Part shown: positions 8,366-16,539 of the stretch, piece by piece | Layout: every line of letters starts with the position of its first letter | Numbering within the stretch: the stretch's first letter is position 1 | Assembly (NCBI RefSeq): GCF_006861795.1 | Contig: NZ_VDGH01000010.1 | Span: 125,982 to 189,981 of the forward strand | Direction of reading: 5' to 3' | Origin: Psychrobacillus lasiicapitis | GTDB taxonomy: Bacteria; Bacillota; Bacilli; Bacillales_A; Planococcaceae | DNA length: 64,000 bases | Program-made: the position numbers and the translations under genes | Notes under the pieces: model-generated | Told to the model about the DNA's origin: nothing | The model's database searches: none | The model's input: the letters and a program-made list of their open reading frames with translations, nothing else

Positions 8366-10063
8366 TTAAAAATGTATCGGTAATGTGATAAAAATTGTTG
8401 TTCCTTGTCCCTGTTTACTTTCCATTTGAAAAGTGGCGTCTTGGCTAAATAGTGCAGTTAAGCGCTCTTTAATATTGAATAGCGCAGATCCGCTGCCGTT
8501 TTTCGTGGAATTGACAACTCGTTGACCTAAATCAGCGAGCTTTTCCGGCGGCACGCCAATTCCGTTATCGGTAACGGTTAAATACAGTGTCGCTTCTTTT
8601 TGTTTAATATCAATGCGGATTTTTCCAATTCCACCTAAGTCTTTTAATTCTCCATGGGTAATAGCATTTTCCACAAGCGGTTGGAGTAGGAAAGGTGGTA
8701 TGAGCGCGTTGTTTAGATGTGAATCCATTTCAATTGTAAGCTCAAATTTACCCGGAAACCGAGCGTTTTCTAGAGCGAAATACGCATGGACATTTTCCAA
8801 CTCTTTTTCTACACGAACAAGACGATCTGTAAGTCCCCTTAAGTTGTTCCTTAAAAAGGTCGATAAATGTAGCAGCAATTGACGAGCAAGCAACGGATCC
8901 ATGCGGCATAGTGCAACAATTGTATTTAAAGCGTTGAACAAAAAGTGCGGGTGAATCTGGGCGTGAAGCGCTTTTACTTCCGCATCCTGCAGCAAGTGAT
9001 TATAACGTTCCACCTCACCTAACTCCAATTGACTGGAAAATAAATTACTGAGCCCTTCTGCCATTTCCCGATCTACCGATGTGACTTGAAAAGGATGATT
9101 AAAATAAAATGTGATAGTCCCAATCGTTTTATCTTTCACAACTAGCGGAAAAACAATAAACTCATAGTCTGAGGAGTGAGCGCTTTCCATCTTCCCAGTT
9201 TTAAACACGAGCTTTCTATATTTTATTTCCGATTTGCTGCTAGGTCCTCCCGTATGTGCAAGTTCCCTAATGCCACGTGTGATTGCCACATCGTTAACGT
9301 TTGTTAACTGTTGGATTATCTTGGTAGCCTTTTTCGCAGAAGATGCGTTTAATCCTTGGCGAAAAAGGGACAGCGTCTGATTTGCAATCGAGAGTGCAGT
9401 TGCCGTTTGGCTGGCACGTGTATGTTCCTCATCCTGAATAACGCTATTAAAAACAATCGCACAAATCCAAATTCCGATACTATTAATGACGATAATAGGT
9501 ATGCCAGTATAACTGATCAAATGAAAAGCGGTACTGTGCTGGGAAGCAATCAATGGAATAAGCAGAATTTGAATGATCAGGATCAAAAGTCCACTTAAAA
9601 ACATTGGCAAAGGGCGGATTAAGCCAAACACTCGCAATTTCCTTCCAAACAGCCCTGCCAATCCGCCACCAATAAGGGAAGCAATGAAAGTAGCATCGCC
9701 AATAAACCCGCCCATAATCAAACGATGTCCCCCTGCAATCAAAGCCGATCCAAGTCCAACTACTGGACCGCCGACCAATCCACCTATGATAATGCCGATA
9801 TTGCGTGTATCGGCAATAGCATTGTCCATTTGAAGATTAGGATTCCACAAGTTCGAAATCATATGTGCTTCCGGATTAACGACTATGGCTGTATAATTTC
9901 CGATTACACCAAATAAACCAAAGAGCAGAATCATGACAACGCTGTCTTTCATATTTAAATCTCGGTAAATCATCTGCCTAAAGATGTGCAGACGTGTAAT
10001 GAGGAAAGCAATCGTGATGATTAGTGTCATTCTGGATAGCATTTGTGCTAGTAAATCCCACAT
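8366..10063 (-). CDS. lytS: LytS-type sensor histidine kinase, 565 aa
   Basis: Membrane kinase with the 5TM-LYT sensor (about residues 5-205; NPEAHMISNLWNPN and DTRNIGIIIGGLVGGPVVG are characteristic), a GAF-like domain (about 225-345), then the short HisKA-7TM-type dimerisation motif IHPHFLFNALN with phospho-acceptor H373. The HATPase domain follows (LLQPLVENAITHG, DNGIGVP, GSGSALFNIKERL). Length matches LytS (about 580). Co-transcribed with lytT. The ATG at 10063 is weakly preceded by AGGATT. Confidence 0.92.
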   Translation of the reverse strand: MWDLLAQMLSRMTLIITIAFLITRLHIFRQMIYRDLNMKDSVVMILLFGLFGVIGNYTAIVVNPEAHMISNLWNPNLQMDNAIADTRNIGIIIGGLVGGPVVGLGSALIAGGHRLIMGGFIGDATFIASLIGGGLAGLFGRKLRVFGLIRPLPMFLSGLLILIIQILLIPLIASQHSTAFHLISYTGIPIIVINSIGIWICAIVFNSVIQDEEHTRASQTATALSIANQTLSLFRQGLNASSAKKATKIIQQLTNVNDVAITRGIRELAHTGGPSSKSEIKYRKLVFKTGKMESAHSSDYEFIVFPLVVKDKTIGTITFYFNHPFQVTSVDREMAEGLSNLFSSQLELGEVERYNHLLQDAEVKALHAQIHPHFLFNALNTIVALCRMDPLLARQLLLHLSTFLRNNLRGLTDRLVRVEKELENVHAYFALENARFPGKFELTIEMDSHLNNALIPPFLLQPLVENAITHGELKDLGGIGKIRIDIKQKEATLYLTVTDNGIGVPPEKLADLGQRVVNSTKNGSGSALFNIKERLTALFSQDATFQMESKQGQGTTIFITLPIHF

Positions 10064-10351
10064 GTCGGAATCCTCATTTCTTTTCTATTTATAAATTTTC
10101 TTTCATCCCCAAGTATATCTTTCTGTGAACACGTTGTATTAACTCATCGTAAAAAAGAAGACTCTTGAAGAAGCAAGTCCTATTTATCTCATCTTTTAAG
10201 TACTTACCTATTATATAATAAGACTTTGCCACTTGGCCTTCATGTTGGTTTATGGTGAATCGTATCAATAGTAAGTTACCATTAAAATAATATAGAATCT
10301 TATCTTTATAAAATAAACAAATTCTTGCAAGGAATAATGAAATAAAGATTA

Positions 10352-10591
10352 TTACTGTTTATAAATTTGAATGTAATCTCTAGTTGTATTTACTATTCCT
10401 CCATTAAATTCGATCCACTTTTCTTTTTCCCGCTCTACAGCTCTATTTTGCCATTCAAACCAAATTAATGAGCATTCACTACAATGACTCTCGACACCAC
10501 TATTATTTTTCATATCTCTGCGTATAAATAAGGTCCTTTTCTGACAGCAGTAACAATAAATTATTTTATCATCAATTTTTTTTATAATCAT
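10352..10591 (-). CDS. small double-CxxC hypothetical protein, 79 aa
   Basis: Two cysteine pairs in the N-terminal half, CYCC near residues 13-16 and CSEC near 37-40, could bind one zinc ion as a ribbon. The second half is charged (EWQNRAVEREKEKW). GGAGGG lies 10 nt before the ATG, a slightly long spacing. There are no obvious neighbours in an operon. Function unknown; a nucleic-acid-binding or phage-type small protein is possible. Confidence 0.6.
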   Translation of the reverse strand: MIIKKIDDKIIYCYCCQKRTLFIRRDMKNNSGVESHCSECSLIWFEWQNRAVEREKEKWIEFNGGIVNTTRDYIQIYKQ

Positions 10592-11032
10592 TATGATTTA
10601 TCCCTCCAATATACAATATTAATTGTCTATTTCTTGGAAATTTATTCTTTATTAAATAAATTCTTCTTTTAATAAAGTAGAAACGGTGGGTAGACATAGT
10701 AGAAGAGAAGGAAGTGGAGGAATAAGTGAAGATGGACAGGTGATGATTTGAATTGCATAAATATATATTTCAGATTTAAAGAGAGTCTTTCATGTAAGCA
10801 TAGGAGGACAAGAGCCTTGTATCGATCGGGGAATGATTATTATGAGGCAGATTCTAGGGAGTTTGATATATGGTTATACTTAAGTGGATTATGAAAGAAT
10901 GAGGAGCTATAAAGAAATTCATGGTGGGGATGGAAATGATAAAAGATCGAGGCGAAAAGGAAGGGATCTATAAAATAATAGAGCCCTTTCAATTTCGTGA
11001 AGGGTGTTCCTTGAATTAACCTAGAACATCTC
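10592..11032. other. 440-bp region without a supported gene
   Basis: Only short frames without convincing starts are seen. The longest is a 33-codon frame ending near 11019. A hairpin CCCTT/AAGGG near 10983-11005 could serve as a weak terminator for the downstream minus-strand gene. Composition looks like decayed coding DNA, but I recognise no protein. Confidence 0.4.
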
Positions 11033-11674
11033 CTAACCTCGTATTCTCTGCTTCCTCATCCACTGCGTTGCAACCCATTTCTCACCTTTGACAACTGGTG
11101 TACCAGCATGCAAAGTCAATTCATTTAAAGTTTGATCATTATAGAAATACTCGAAATAAACTGCCATGCCTTTTTTAGGAGATACGGAAAAATTTAGTTT
11201 AGGGAAAAGAGTTTCTCCGCCTTCTTCTACATCATTTAAGTACATAACAAGTGTACTAATTCTATTGTTGCTTGCTATTTTACTAGTAGATGAAAAGAAA
11301 TCGTAATGAGCTTTATACTCTTGGCCAGGCGTGTACTGAAGGATTTGAAGGCCTTCCCCGTGTTCAATCGGTATATTCATAATAGAGGAGATTCTTTTTT
11401 CAACTCTCGCAACTATTTCGTTTTCACTTTCTTCAATAAACATGCTGCTGCTTGTTCTTAGTTCATTTACTTCGCGTGTTGCTCCAATTTTTGACCGTTT
11501 CATTTTGTCCTTAGACAATTTGATTAGTTCCTCGCACTCTTCATCACTTAACACATTACCTAACATCACGATCAATGGTTCTTCTAATCTAGTGATTATA
11601 TCAATCTCTCTATCTGTCATTATTTTATTCCCAACGTGATCAAATATAGTTTGCTCTCTGTTCTCCGTTTTCAT
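11033..11674 (-). CDS. 2OG-Fe(II) oxygenase, prolyl 4-hydroxylase-like, 213 aa
   Basis: Shows the full double-stranded beta-helix iron site: H123 and D125 in YKAHYDFF, distal H189 in LTLHAGTPVVKGEKW, and K199 as the likely 2-oxoglutarate ligand. STLVMYLNDVEEGGETLFP is the hallmark of the P4H alpha-subunit family, as in the Bacillus anthracis prolyl hydroxylase (about 216 residues). It should hydroxylate a prolyl residue using O2, Fe(II) and 2-oxoglutarate in the cytoplasm. The protein target is unknown; EF-Tu or collagen-like spore proteins are candidates from other species. Stands alone, ATG start. Confidence 0.9.
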   Translation of the reverse strand: MKTENREQTIFDHVGNKIMTDREIDIITRLEEPLIVMLGNVLSDEECEELIKLSKDKMKRSKIGATREVNELRTSSSMFIEESENEIVARVEKRISSIMNIPIEHGEGLQILQYTPGQEYKAHYDFFSSTSKIASNNRISTLVMYLNDVEEGGETLFPKLNFSVSPKKGMAVYFEYFYNDQTLNELTLHAGTPVVKGEKWVATQWMRKQRIRG

Positions 11675-11957
11675 CTTTAATGCTCCTCTTCGCCTATTAA
11701 ATTTTTAAAACAACTACATTTTGGGTAATGATTATACGTGCAAACGGCCTTTTTACTTTAAAAGGGTATTTTCTCGTACTTAATTCTGGAATTAATTGCT
11801 TTTTATTCTATCATGACGTTTTTATATTTCGCAACTTTGTGAAAAATTTAGCAAGCGGATTCTCTTTTTAAAAAAGAAAGGGATAAGGTAATATAAAAAA
11901 AGAAATTACACAATGTTAGAATAAGATAAACGTTAATTTGAAGGGGGAGTAAGAGGA

Positions 11958-12440
11958 GTGGTTATTAAAAATCTTAAAACCAATGAATACTCTGAACTAG
12001 AAGGAGAAGCCTATTTAGAATTATTTAATCAAACTATTAAAGTATATATAGATCAAGATTCTGATATCGAATATGCAGAACTATGTATAACTGACTTAAA
12101 CAATTTAAATGAAGAACTAATAGTTTCACTGTGTGAAGCATCAATCAGATACTGTAATGAATTTCTAGATGATATTGGCGAAGAGATGATTAAGTTTTCT
12201 AAGCCGAAAGATGTTTTAGCTCATATTACACTAAACACAATATGTATTCCGAATCCTAAAAATAAAGCTGAAGCTGTCATTGATTTAGAATTAAATTGCA
12301 CATGGGAAGAGGAACATGGGATGGAATGGATCATACGAAATGGAGAAGTTAGGTATGTGGGTCCTTATAATGGAATTAATCCATATGGAAATTGCGATAT
12401 AGGAGAAGATTGGAATTATGTAGAGGTGAATAATGTATGA
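11958..12440 (+). CDS. DUF6985-like (former DUF2004) cytoplasmic protein, 160 aa
   Basis: GTG start 9 nt after GGGGGAG. An acidic soluble protein whose C-terminal part ([20 protein letters not shown], then ending in a Tyr/Asn/Gly-rich tail) resembles the DUF6985/DUF2004 family, small proteins often found beside polymorphic toxins. The stop overlaps the start of endonuclease V by four bases (ATGA), so the two are translationally coupled. By analogy with the ywqK-ywqL arrangement of B. subtilis it could be an immunity-type protein (inference). No toxin gene is adjacent. The family name is recalled from pattern and needs a profile search. Confidence 0.6.
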   Translation: MVIKNLKTNEYSELEGEAYLELFNQTIKVYIDQDSDIEYAELCITDLNNLNEELIVSLCEASIRYCNEFLDDIGEEMIKFSKPKDVLAHITLNTICIPNPKNKAEAVIDLELNCTWEEEHGMEWIIRNGEVRYVGPYNGINPYGNCDIGEDWNYVEVNNV

Positions 12441-13111
12441 AAAGCGAAGAGCTGTTTAAAGTAGAACAAGAAGAATGGATACCGGAGATTTCATTAAAAA
12501 ACAATTTTCAATTAGCAGATATCGGTTTGGTAGCTGGAGTTGATATTGCATATTGGTCGGAAGGGGAAGCAGATTTTGGGGTTTGTTGTATTGTAGTAAT
12601 CGATTATATTTCCAAACAAATCATAGAAGAAGTAGAATACTATGGACAAATAGATGTGCCGTATATTCCAGGATATTTAGCTTTTCGAGAACTTCCGTTA
12701 GTTAAAGAAGCAGTAAAAAAATTGCAAAGCAAACCGGATCTTTATATGTTTGATGGAAATGGATATCTGCATTTCAGAAAGATGGGGATTGCCACACACG
12801 CTTCGTTTTATTTAAATAAACCTACGATTGGCGTTGCAAAAAGTTATTTGAAAATAAAAGATACAGATTTTGACATGCCTAATAATGAAGTAGGAAGTTT
12901 TACATATATTAAAGTCGATGGAGAAATATATGGAGCAGCATTACGCACAAGAAAAGATGTAAAGCCAATTTTCATATCATGTGGTAACTGGATAGATTTA
13001 GAGACTTCTATAATAATAACCCTGCATTTTGTAGAAAATAATAGTCGACTACCAATTACAACACGCTACGCGGATTTAGCTACTCATGAGAGTAGAAAGA
13101 AATATTCTTAG
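12437..13111 (+). CDS. nfi: endonuclease V (deoxyinosine 3' endonuclease), 224 aa
   Basis: Cleaves DNA one base 3' of hypoxanthine and other deaminated bases. The family motifs are complete: GVDIAYW with D36, the wedge/active-site stretch [14 protein letters not shown] with E85, [18 protein letters not shown] with D106 and H112, and IGVAKSY with K135. Length equals B. subtilis YwqL and E. coli Nfi (about 220-240). Coupled to the DUF6985-like gene. In B. subtilis the orthologue ywqL follows the LXG deaminase toxin/antitoxin pair ywqJK, which fits a role in repairing deamination damage. Confidence 0.93.
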   Translation: MKSEELFKVEQEEWIPEISLKNNFQLADIGLVAGVDIAYWSEGEADFGVCCIVVIDYISKQIIEEVEYYGQIDVPYIPGYLAFRELPLVKEAVKKLQSKPDLYMFDGNGYLHFRKMGIATHASFYLNKPTIGVAKSYLKIKDTDFDMPNNEVGSFTYIKVDGEIYGAALRTRKDVKPIFISCGNWIDLETSIIITLHFVENNSRLPITTRYADLATHESRKKYS

Positions 13112-13168
13112 TAGATTCAATACTACCACCTATAAACAGTAGCACAAATAAATAGAAGGGCTTAAAAA

Positions 13169-13541
13169 ATGAAAAAAACAAATGAATATATTTTTGGAGC
13201 ATTCCTTGTTTTGTTTGAAATTTCTACGAACGGACTTTCTAGTTTAAATACGTCTACTGTACATTCATTTCATGGCGATCACCAACTATAAATCTCCTAT
13301 CGCTGCTTTATTTTGGTCAGTCACGATGATTGGTTTCGGCCAAATTTATAATGGTCAATAATTTGTTATGGGAATGAATTTAGGAGTTTACTACCATGAC
13401 TGCTTTTTAAATGGAAATCACTTTTTTTCATTTTTATCTAGTTCGATATTTAACGGATTATGTTGGGGGATTTTCTTTGGTTTTGCTGGTCACTTGGCGG
13501 AGAAGTATATAAAGTCAAAAAGAAAAAAATTTAAAGAATAA
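13169..13541 (+). pseudogene. scrambled membrane-protein pseudogene (small TM2-like Bacillus family)
   Basis: Three blocks of one small membrane-protein family lie out of order. 13169-13291 holds the middle (YIFGAFLVLFEI, HSFHGDHQL). 13272-13361 holds the N-terminus (NYKSPIAALFWSVTM, GFGQIYNGQ) and ends in TAA. 13368-13541 continues in the same frame with the C-terminus (MGMNLGVYY, FGFAGHLAEKY). The TAA sits where the family has Tyr (GQ-Y-F), so one base change made the stop. The block order implies a duplication or deletion as well. Family recalled from intact Bacillus homologues with the order N, middle, C. Confidence 0.65.
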
Positions 13542-13795
13542 GTTACATCTAATAAACTTTTCCTAACTCTTAATTTTTCTTCTACCATATAGCAGAAGTT
13601 TCTAATGTGGTAATATTAGAAATTATAATAAAAAATGATGGAATAGAAATATAGAAAGAGTAAAGACACGACCTACCGTCAGTTAGAAGGAATTTTAATC
13701 CGATCTGATAATTTGCATTATTCCGCATGCAAAAGAACTGTATTCTATATGTCTTTCTGATATAATATACTGTTTAACGAAAGGAGTGGTTAGGG

Positions 13796-14635
13796 TTGTT
13801 CAAAAAAATAAGTAAGGTAGTTCTGATAACTGTTTTTGCGTTGGGTATTATAAGCTTTAGTAACATACAAGTAGATGCATCCACCAACAAAGTTATGTGG
13901 GGTAAAACAGAATTAAAACAAGGACAAATTGGTAAGGTAACCATTCTAGCAGATACGAATTTAGTGAAAATAGGTTCAAATGGATCACTCAATAAAGTAC
14001 GTACTTTGAAAAAGGGCGAAGAATATAGAGTTTATACGTATAAGGGAACAAATGGGGGTTTATATGGTTTAGGAGCAAGTAGCTACGTACAAAAAGGATC
14101 TCAAGTGAAATATGAAACTCCATCTAAAAGCAAGCTTGCATTGCTTAATAAAGAAGTAATTGGTGGGCTTACTCCGAAGGCTGGGATGAAGCTTGTTTAT
14201 TCCCCTAGCTTTACTGAGAATACACAAAAAGAATTTACTACCAATACTTCATATGATTCTGTCAATGATATAACTAAAGCTTCTTTAATTTATAAAGGTA
14301 ATCCCATAGATGGTTTTACTTATATTGAATTAAAAGATCGTCTAGCGTTTGGTGTAAGTCATACAGATTGGATATTATTCGACATTGCTTATCCATTGAT
14401 TGAAGGTAAACAAACGAAAGAATATTATACAACAGGTGCTGACAGTGAAAGTTTCTATAATATAAATGTAGAAAGTACAACGAGCACAGTTAAAGTAAAA
14501 GCCGGAACATTCCAAAACGTGGTAGTTGTTTGTAGTAAGAATGGGGATACGTATTACCTAGCACCAGGTATCGGTATTATCAAGCTTGTCGATAAAAACG
14601 GTACACTTAAAGCAGAATTATTATCTTTCAAATAA
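13796..14635 (+). CDS. secreted SH3-like domain protein, long form, 279 aa
   Basis: TTG start 9 nt after AAAGGAG; a TATAAT box lies at 13761-13766. The signal peptide (about residues 1-24) ends at VDA-STN. Residues 30-115 form a module beginning KVMWGKTELKQGQIGKVTIL and ending VKYETPSKSKLALLN, with an SH3-like beta pattern. The module is repeated in the gene at 15776. The C-terminal 150 residues (SVNDITKASLIYKGNPIDGF, KVKAGTFQNVVVV, YLAPGIGIIKLVD) resemble the beta-rich fold of lipoprotein-localisation-like or DUF3108-type domains. It probably acts at the cell wall. Function unknown. Confidence 0.75.
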   Translation: MFKKISKVVLITVFALGIISFSNIQVDASTNKVMWGKTELKQGQIGKVTILADTNLVKIGSNGSLNKVRTLKKGEEYRVYTYKGTNGGLYGLGASSYVQKGSQVKYETPSKSKLALLNKEVIGGLTPKAGMKLVYSPSFTENTQKEFTTNTSYDSVNDITKASLIYKGNPIDGFTYIELKDRLAFGVSHTDWILFDIAYPLIEGKQTKEYYTTGADSESFYNINVESTTSTVKVKAGTFQNVVVVCSKNGDTYYLAPGIGIIKLVDKNGTLKAELLSFK

Positions 14636-14639
14636 AGCA

Positions 14640-14681
14640 AAAACCAGACTACAAGCGATAAGCTAAGTCTGGTTTTCTTTT
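14640..14681 (+). terminator. terminator after the long SH3-like gene
   Basis: AAAACCAGACT (14640-14650) pairs with AGTCTGGTTTT (14666-14676), then TTT. An almost identical stem ends the swrC-like gene at 39.6 kb. Confidence 0.85.
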
Positions 14682-14734
14682 ATGAATTTATAGCTTTTGG
14701 TATTTTTTATTCCTCTCCTGCAGTTGTTAATGTT

Positions 14735-15187
14735 TTACAGCTTCAATGCTTCTCGCTCCACTTTTTCCATAAATTCTTGGACCACTTTATTATTACTTTT
14801 TTCGCTTCCCAATTTAAGCATCGCTCGTCCTACAAAATTCACTCCTTTATTTTGCCCCTCGTAGATGAATTTTGTATGATGATCGTCCATTTTGTTTAAT
14901 GTAAAACTAAAAGTAATTTCAAAAGCTTTTCCTAATACAAAGCTAACTTTTTTGTGCTTTTTCTCAGGTAAGTCTTCATAAGCTAATGTTTTCACAATAT
15001 AAGTCTCTACTCGTTTCCCTTCCCGATAGCTTTGCCTATGCTTTGCTCCTACCTCATTTTCTTGCTTTTCGATGAGCACGTGCTCTTCTACTTTGTCCAT
15101 AATTTTATGTATGTTTTTATCCTTAAATAAGCTCCATACTTTTTCAATATTAGCTTCTATAATTGTCTCTTCTTTCCATTTGATCAT
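14735..15187 (-). CDS. SRPBCC (polyketide cyclase/START-like) protein, 150 aa
   Basis: The opening MIKWKEETIIEANIEKVWSL is typical of the SRPBCC helix-grip family (variants of the IEAPIEKVW motif), and length is normal for it. Such proteins bind hydrophobic ligands in a deep cavity. The ligand is unknown. The start overlaps the stop of the MerR-type regulator by four bases, so they form a two-gene operon in which the regulator may sense or control the ligand (inference). Confidence 0.8.
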   Translation of the reverse strand: MIKWKEETIIEANIEKVWSLFKDKNIHKIMDKVEEHVLIEKQENEVGAKHRQSYREGKRVETYIVKTLAYEDLPEKKHKKVSFVLGKAFEITFSFTLNKMDDHHTKFIYEGQNKGVNFVGRAMLKLGSEKSNNKVVQEFMEKVEREALKL

Positions 15188-15528
15188 TCTTCGTTCTCCT
15201 TTCCTGACTCTAGAAATTCATCTAGCTCTTTTAATTTAGTTGTTAGATCATTTATTTGAAGTGTTATGGCATTTCTTTTTTGTTGCAGTAGCTTCTCTAG
15301 ATTAGCAAACGATTCATCTTCCATTACTGAAATCATTTCTTGTATCGTAAATCCAAAGCCTTTCAGTTTCACTAAAAGGACAGCGAGAAAATAGCTACCA
15401 TCATCGTAGTAGCGGTATTTGTTAACTGGATCAATGTAAGCTGGTTCCAGTAATTTTACTTCTCCATAGTATCGTAAGGTTTCCTTGCTTAGCCCTGTTA
15501 GCTCCGCAAATTCACTAATTTTATACAT
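15184..15528 (-). CDS. MerR family transcriptional regulator, 114 aa
   Basis: N-terminal winged helix of the MerR class (MYKISEFAELTGLSKETLRYYGEVKLLEPAYIDP with the YRYYDD wing; shown here only as class motif TLRYYG), followed by a dimerisation coiled coil (FANLEKLLQQKRNAITLQI) and a short acidic tail without metal-binding cysteines. The ATG at 15528 is chosen over an in-frame ATG 39 bases upstream because GGGAGG lies 6 nt before it. It heads an operon with the SRPBCC gene and probably regulates its own promoter, as MerR proteins do. Confidence 0.9.
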   Translation of the reverse strand: MYKISEFAELTGLSKETLRYYGEVKLLEPAYIDPVNKYRYYDDGSYFLAVLLVKLKGFGFTIQEMISVMEDESFANLEKLLQQKRNAITLQINDLTTKLKELDEFLESGKENEE

Positions 15529-15775
15529 TCTGTGCCTCCCGTTTTTATTATAAACTGTGGGGTGCACAACAGAGTCAATCCATTTTGACTAAATATATCA
15601 TGAGAAGTTTAAAAACAGCTATCTATGTTAGAGCACTAAAAGGTAGCCACCATGTGAAAAATATGGTTGAAGAAAAAACTCAGAATAGTCTAGTAGACAG
15701 GGGTGCTAAAGTAATTTTCATGCTATGCTTGCTTTTTAACATAACAAAATATTAATAAAAGGAGAAAATGATATT

Positions 15776-16165
15776 ATGAAAAACATACTAAAAATCATTG
15801 CTGCCACAATGATGCTAATCTCATTGATTTATGCTTCCGGTGGATCAGCAAGTGCTACTTCAATTTCAAACGTTATGTGGGGTAATATGGAACTGAAAAG
15901 AGGTCAAATTGGGCGAGTTACAATCTTAAAAGAAACTTTTTTAATGCATATAGGTAAAGATCCTTCGGTTGATGGAGGGGCAGTTCGTGCATTGAAACCA
16001 GGGGAAGTGTATCGAGTCTACTCAACTAAAACACCAGATGGGTATGTACCCATGTATGCGGTAGGTGGTGAGTATTACATTATACAAAATAGTACTTTAA
16101 ATGGTGTACATGTAAAATACGAAACACCGTCCAAAGCAAAACTCGCTTTACTTAACAAGAAATAG
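15776..16165 (+). CDS. secreted SH3-like domain protein, short form, 129 aa
   Basis: Paralogue of the 13796 gene. Signal peptide (residues 1-27, cut near SASA-TS), then the same module from NVMWGNMELKRGQIGRVTIL to VKYETPSKAKLALLNKK, where it stops. It lacks the whole 150-residue C-terminal domain of the long form, and the stop falls exactly at the module boundary. A good AAGGAG site lies ahead. Either a genuine single-module protein or a truncated copy. Role unknown, probably cell-surface. Confidence 0.75.
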   Translation: MKNILKIIAATMMLISLIYASGGSASATSISNVMWGNMELKRGQIGRVTILKETFLMHIGKDPSVDGGAVRALKPGEVYRVYSTKTPDGYVPMYAVGGEYYIIQNSTLNGVHVKYETPSKAKLALLNKK

Positions 16166-16238
16166 TCACCATTAGGTGGCTATTATATTGCGTCTCTAAT
16201 GATACAAATATGTAAATCAACAATAAGAGGTGATGCTC

Positions 16239-16403
16239 ATGAAATGTGGAGCGAAGTGTTTCACAGTTCAAGCAGAGATTAATGACAAGTTGCAAACGAT
16301 ACCAGTGACAGCAAGGACCTCTGTTCAAGCACGGAAAGTAGTGCGCCTGGAGTATGGAGAGCAACTGAAGATTATTTCGGTGAAAGGTGCAACTACTAGA
16401 TAA
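16239..16403 (+). CDS. small basic hypothetical protein, 54 aa
   Basis: ATG behind AGAGGTGA, 54 codons, ending in TAA 16401. The sequence has regular strand-helix-strand character: CFTVQAEINDKLQTIPVTA, then RTSVQARKVVRLEYG, then EQLKIISVKGA. This resembles short Bacillus proteins in which a beta-alpha-beta unit carries a conserved ARK-VRLE helix. I know no function for them. It follows the short SH3-like gene with a partial hairpin between and may be separately transcribed. Confidence 0.6.
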   Translation: MKCGAKCFTVQAEINDKLQTIPVTARTSVQARKVVRLEYGEQLKIISVKGATTR

Positions 16404-16539
16404 GAAAAGTTACCTTGGTTCCTATTATTCAACCAAGTGATATGAAGTAAAATTACATACTAATGTTACTTGATGCTGCAAAAAAATCACCGAGTGTAGT
16501 TAAATGATATTTTTATAGATTTGTACAAAAAGGATGAGT

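Noticed and set aside
10120-10140. cre-like TGTGAACACGTTGTA upstream of lytS
   Set aside because: One base too long and asymmetric compared with the cre consensus, unlike the perfect site at 33856.
10920-11020. 33-codon frame MVGMEMIKDRGEKEG...
   Set aside because: No proper ribosome-site spacing, no homology recognised and it ends in a terminator-like hairpin.
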